Shown here: positions 63,624 to 64,000 of the stretch, piece by piece
Layout of the letters: each line of letters starts with the position of its first letter
Numbering within the stretch: the first letter of the stretch is position 1
NCBI GenBank assembly: GCA_035499555.1
Contig: DATJYO010000043.1
Location: 1 to 64,000, forward strand
Direction: 5' to 3'
DNA: 64,000 nt
From: Bog-159 sp035499555
GTDB lineage: Bacteria; Acidobacteriota; Terriglobia; Bryobacterales; Bryobacteraceae
Notes under the pieces: generated by a model
What the model saw: the letters and a program-made list of their open reading frames with translations, nothing else
What the model was told of the DNA's origin: nothing
Database searches by the model: none
Position numbers and translations under genes: made by a program

Positions 63624-64000
63624 AGCCGCGCACTTTCATCCCACGCTGATCGACAATCCATACCAGCCGCATATGGCCAGGATTGTGCGCATCTACAAGA
63701 TGGTGGAAAGCAACTATCTGTTCACCCTCCGTTTTCTGGAGGACCACCTGGCGCGGACCTTCCGCCACCAGCCCGGGCAGTTCATCATGCTGAGTGTCCC
63801 CGGCGCCGGCGAGGCCCCCATATCGATTTCGTCTTCGCCCTCGCGTCCCGAGGTGCTGGAGCTGTGCGTGCGGCGCGTCGGGCGCGTCACCGGCGCGCTG
63901 TACCGGTTGCAGACCAATGACCTGGTGGGCGTGCGGGGACCGTATGGAAACGGCTATCCCATACAGGCGATGACCGGCAGCGATATTCTGCTGGCCGCCG
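63607..64000 (+). CDS. FAD/NAD(P)-binding subunit of hydrogenase/sulfhydrogenase (HyhG-like), partial
   Basis: The first 131 residues are present. They show a ferredoxin-reductase-type beta-barrel: GQFIMLSVPGAGEAPISISS as the flavin site and VRGPYGNGYPIQ as the start of the nucleotide domain. GGAGGG lies six bases before the ATG. The start overlaps the preceding subunit by 17 bases. The gene is cut by the window end. In group 3b enzymes this subunit uses NADP(H). Confidence 0.82.
   Translation, partial: MLLTDEAAHFHPTLIDNPYQPHMARIVRIYKMVESNYLFTLRFLEDHLARTFRHQPGQFIMLSVPGAGEAPISISSSPSRPEVLELCVRRVGRVTGALYRLQTNDLVGVRGPYGNGYPIQAMTGSDILLAA

Overview
The window looks like chromosomal DNA of an acidobacterium of the Bryobacterales / Candidatus Solibacter type. 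The base composition is GC-rich. Three proteins end in the TIGR03437-type C-terminal domain that is abundant in Solibacter-like genomes. There is a PadR regulator paired with a large duplicated-type MacB/FtsX permease, an Oar-like TonB-dependent receptor with an N-terminal carboxypeptidase-regulatory domain, a Ser/Thr kinase fused to a TolB-like propeller, and many secreted carbohydrate-active enzymes. This assignment rests on family content only; there is no rRNA in the window.

Layout. 0-1.2 kb: a partial tRNA-Pro, a small acidic protein and an APS/PAPS reductase (cysH). 1.2-10.9 kb: a minus-strand run of an MDR dehydrogenase, a truncated methyltransferase tail, a secreted amidohydrolase and three tandem paralogous GH44-type glycosidases with TIGR03437 tails. 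10.9-16.3 kb: threonine synthase, a ROK protein, soluble transhydrogenase (sthA), a cupin-SDR pair and a small secreted protein. 16.3-26.2 kb: a DUF11 fragment, a DUF885 peptidase-like protein, YjbQ, DedA, a DUF1080 protein, an enoyl-CoA hydratase, the permease-PadR pair with a clear palindromic operator, and a histidine kinase/response regulator pair. 26.2-42 kb: a Tat-exported sulfatase, a sugar isomerase-like protein, an amidohydrolase, Hsp20, an MFS carrier, a TPR protein, a PIG-L deacetylase, an SDR, the TonB-dependent receptor, tRNA-Val(GAC), a GH5-like protein, a lectin-fold protein and an esterase. 41.9-42.8 kb: a selenocysteine-containing peroxiredoxin with a desulforedoxin-like small protein downstream. 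42.9-49.6 kb: a complete urea-type ABC transporter urtABCDE led by an outer-membrane porin. 50-60 kb: a Ser/Thr kinase, a gene relic, a carboxylesterase, a repeat protein and a convergent, overlapping otsA/otsB trehalose pair in which OtsA carries a membrane-sensor front end. 60-64 kb: a spermidine-synthase-like membrane protein and the first two genes of a probable group 3b [NiFe] hydrogenase, cut by the window end.

Most notable observation. The peroxiredoxin reading frame at 42073-42681 is interrupted by one in-frame UGA exactly at the peroxidatic cysteine position. Ten bases downstream lies a perfect 7-bp hairpin with a GGUC loop, which is the bacterial SECIS signature. This strongly suggests a selenoprotein rather than a pseudogene. 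It lacks the usual resolving cysteine, and the next gene encodes a 54-residue cysteine-rich desulforedoxin-like protein that could be its electron donor.

How the genes work together. Much of the window serves plant or fungal polysaccharide and small-molecule scavenging: GH44, GH5-like, sulfatase, esterases, DUF1080, MFS and the TonB receptor. The urt operon provides nitrogen uptake, trehalose synthesis provides osmotic or desiccation protection, and the selenoprotein Prx provides peroxide defence. No phage, insertion sequence, integron or CRISPR array was seen.
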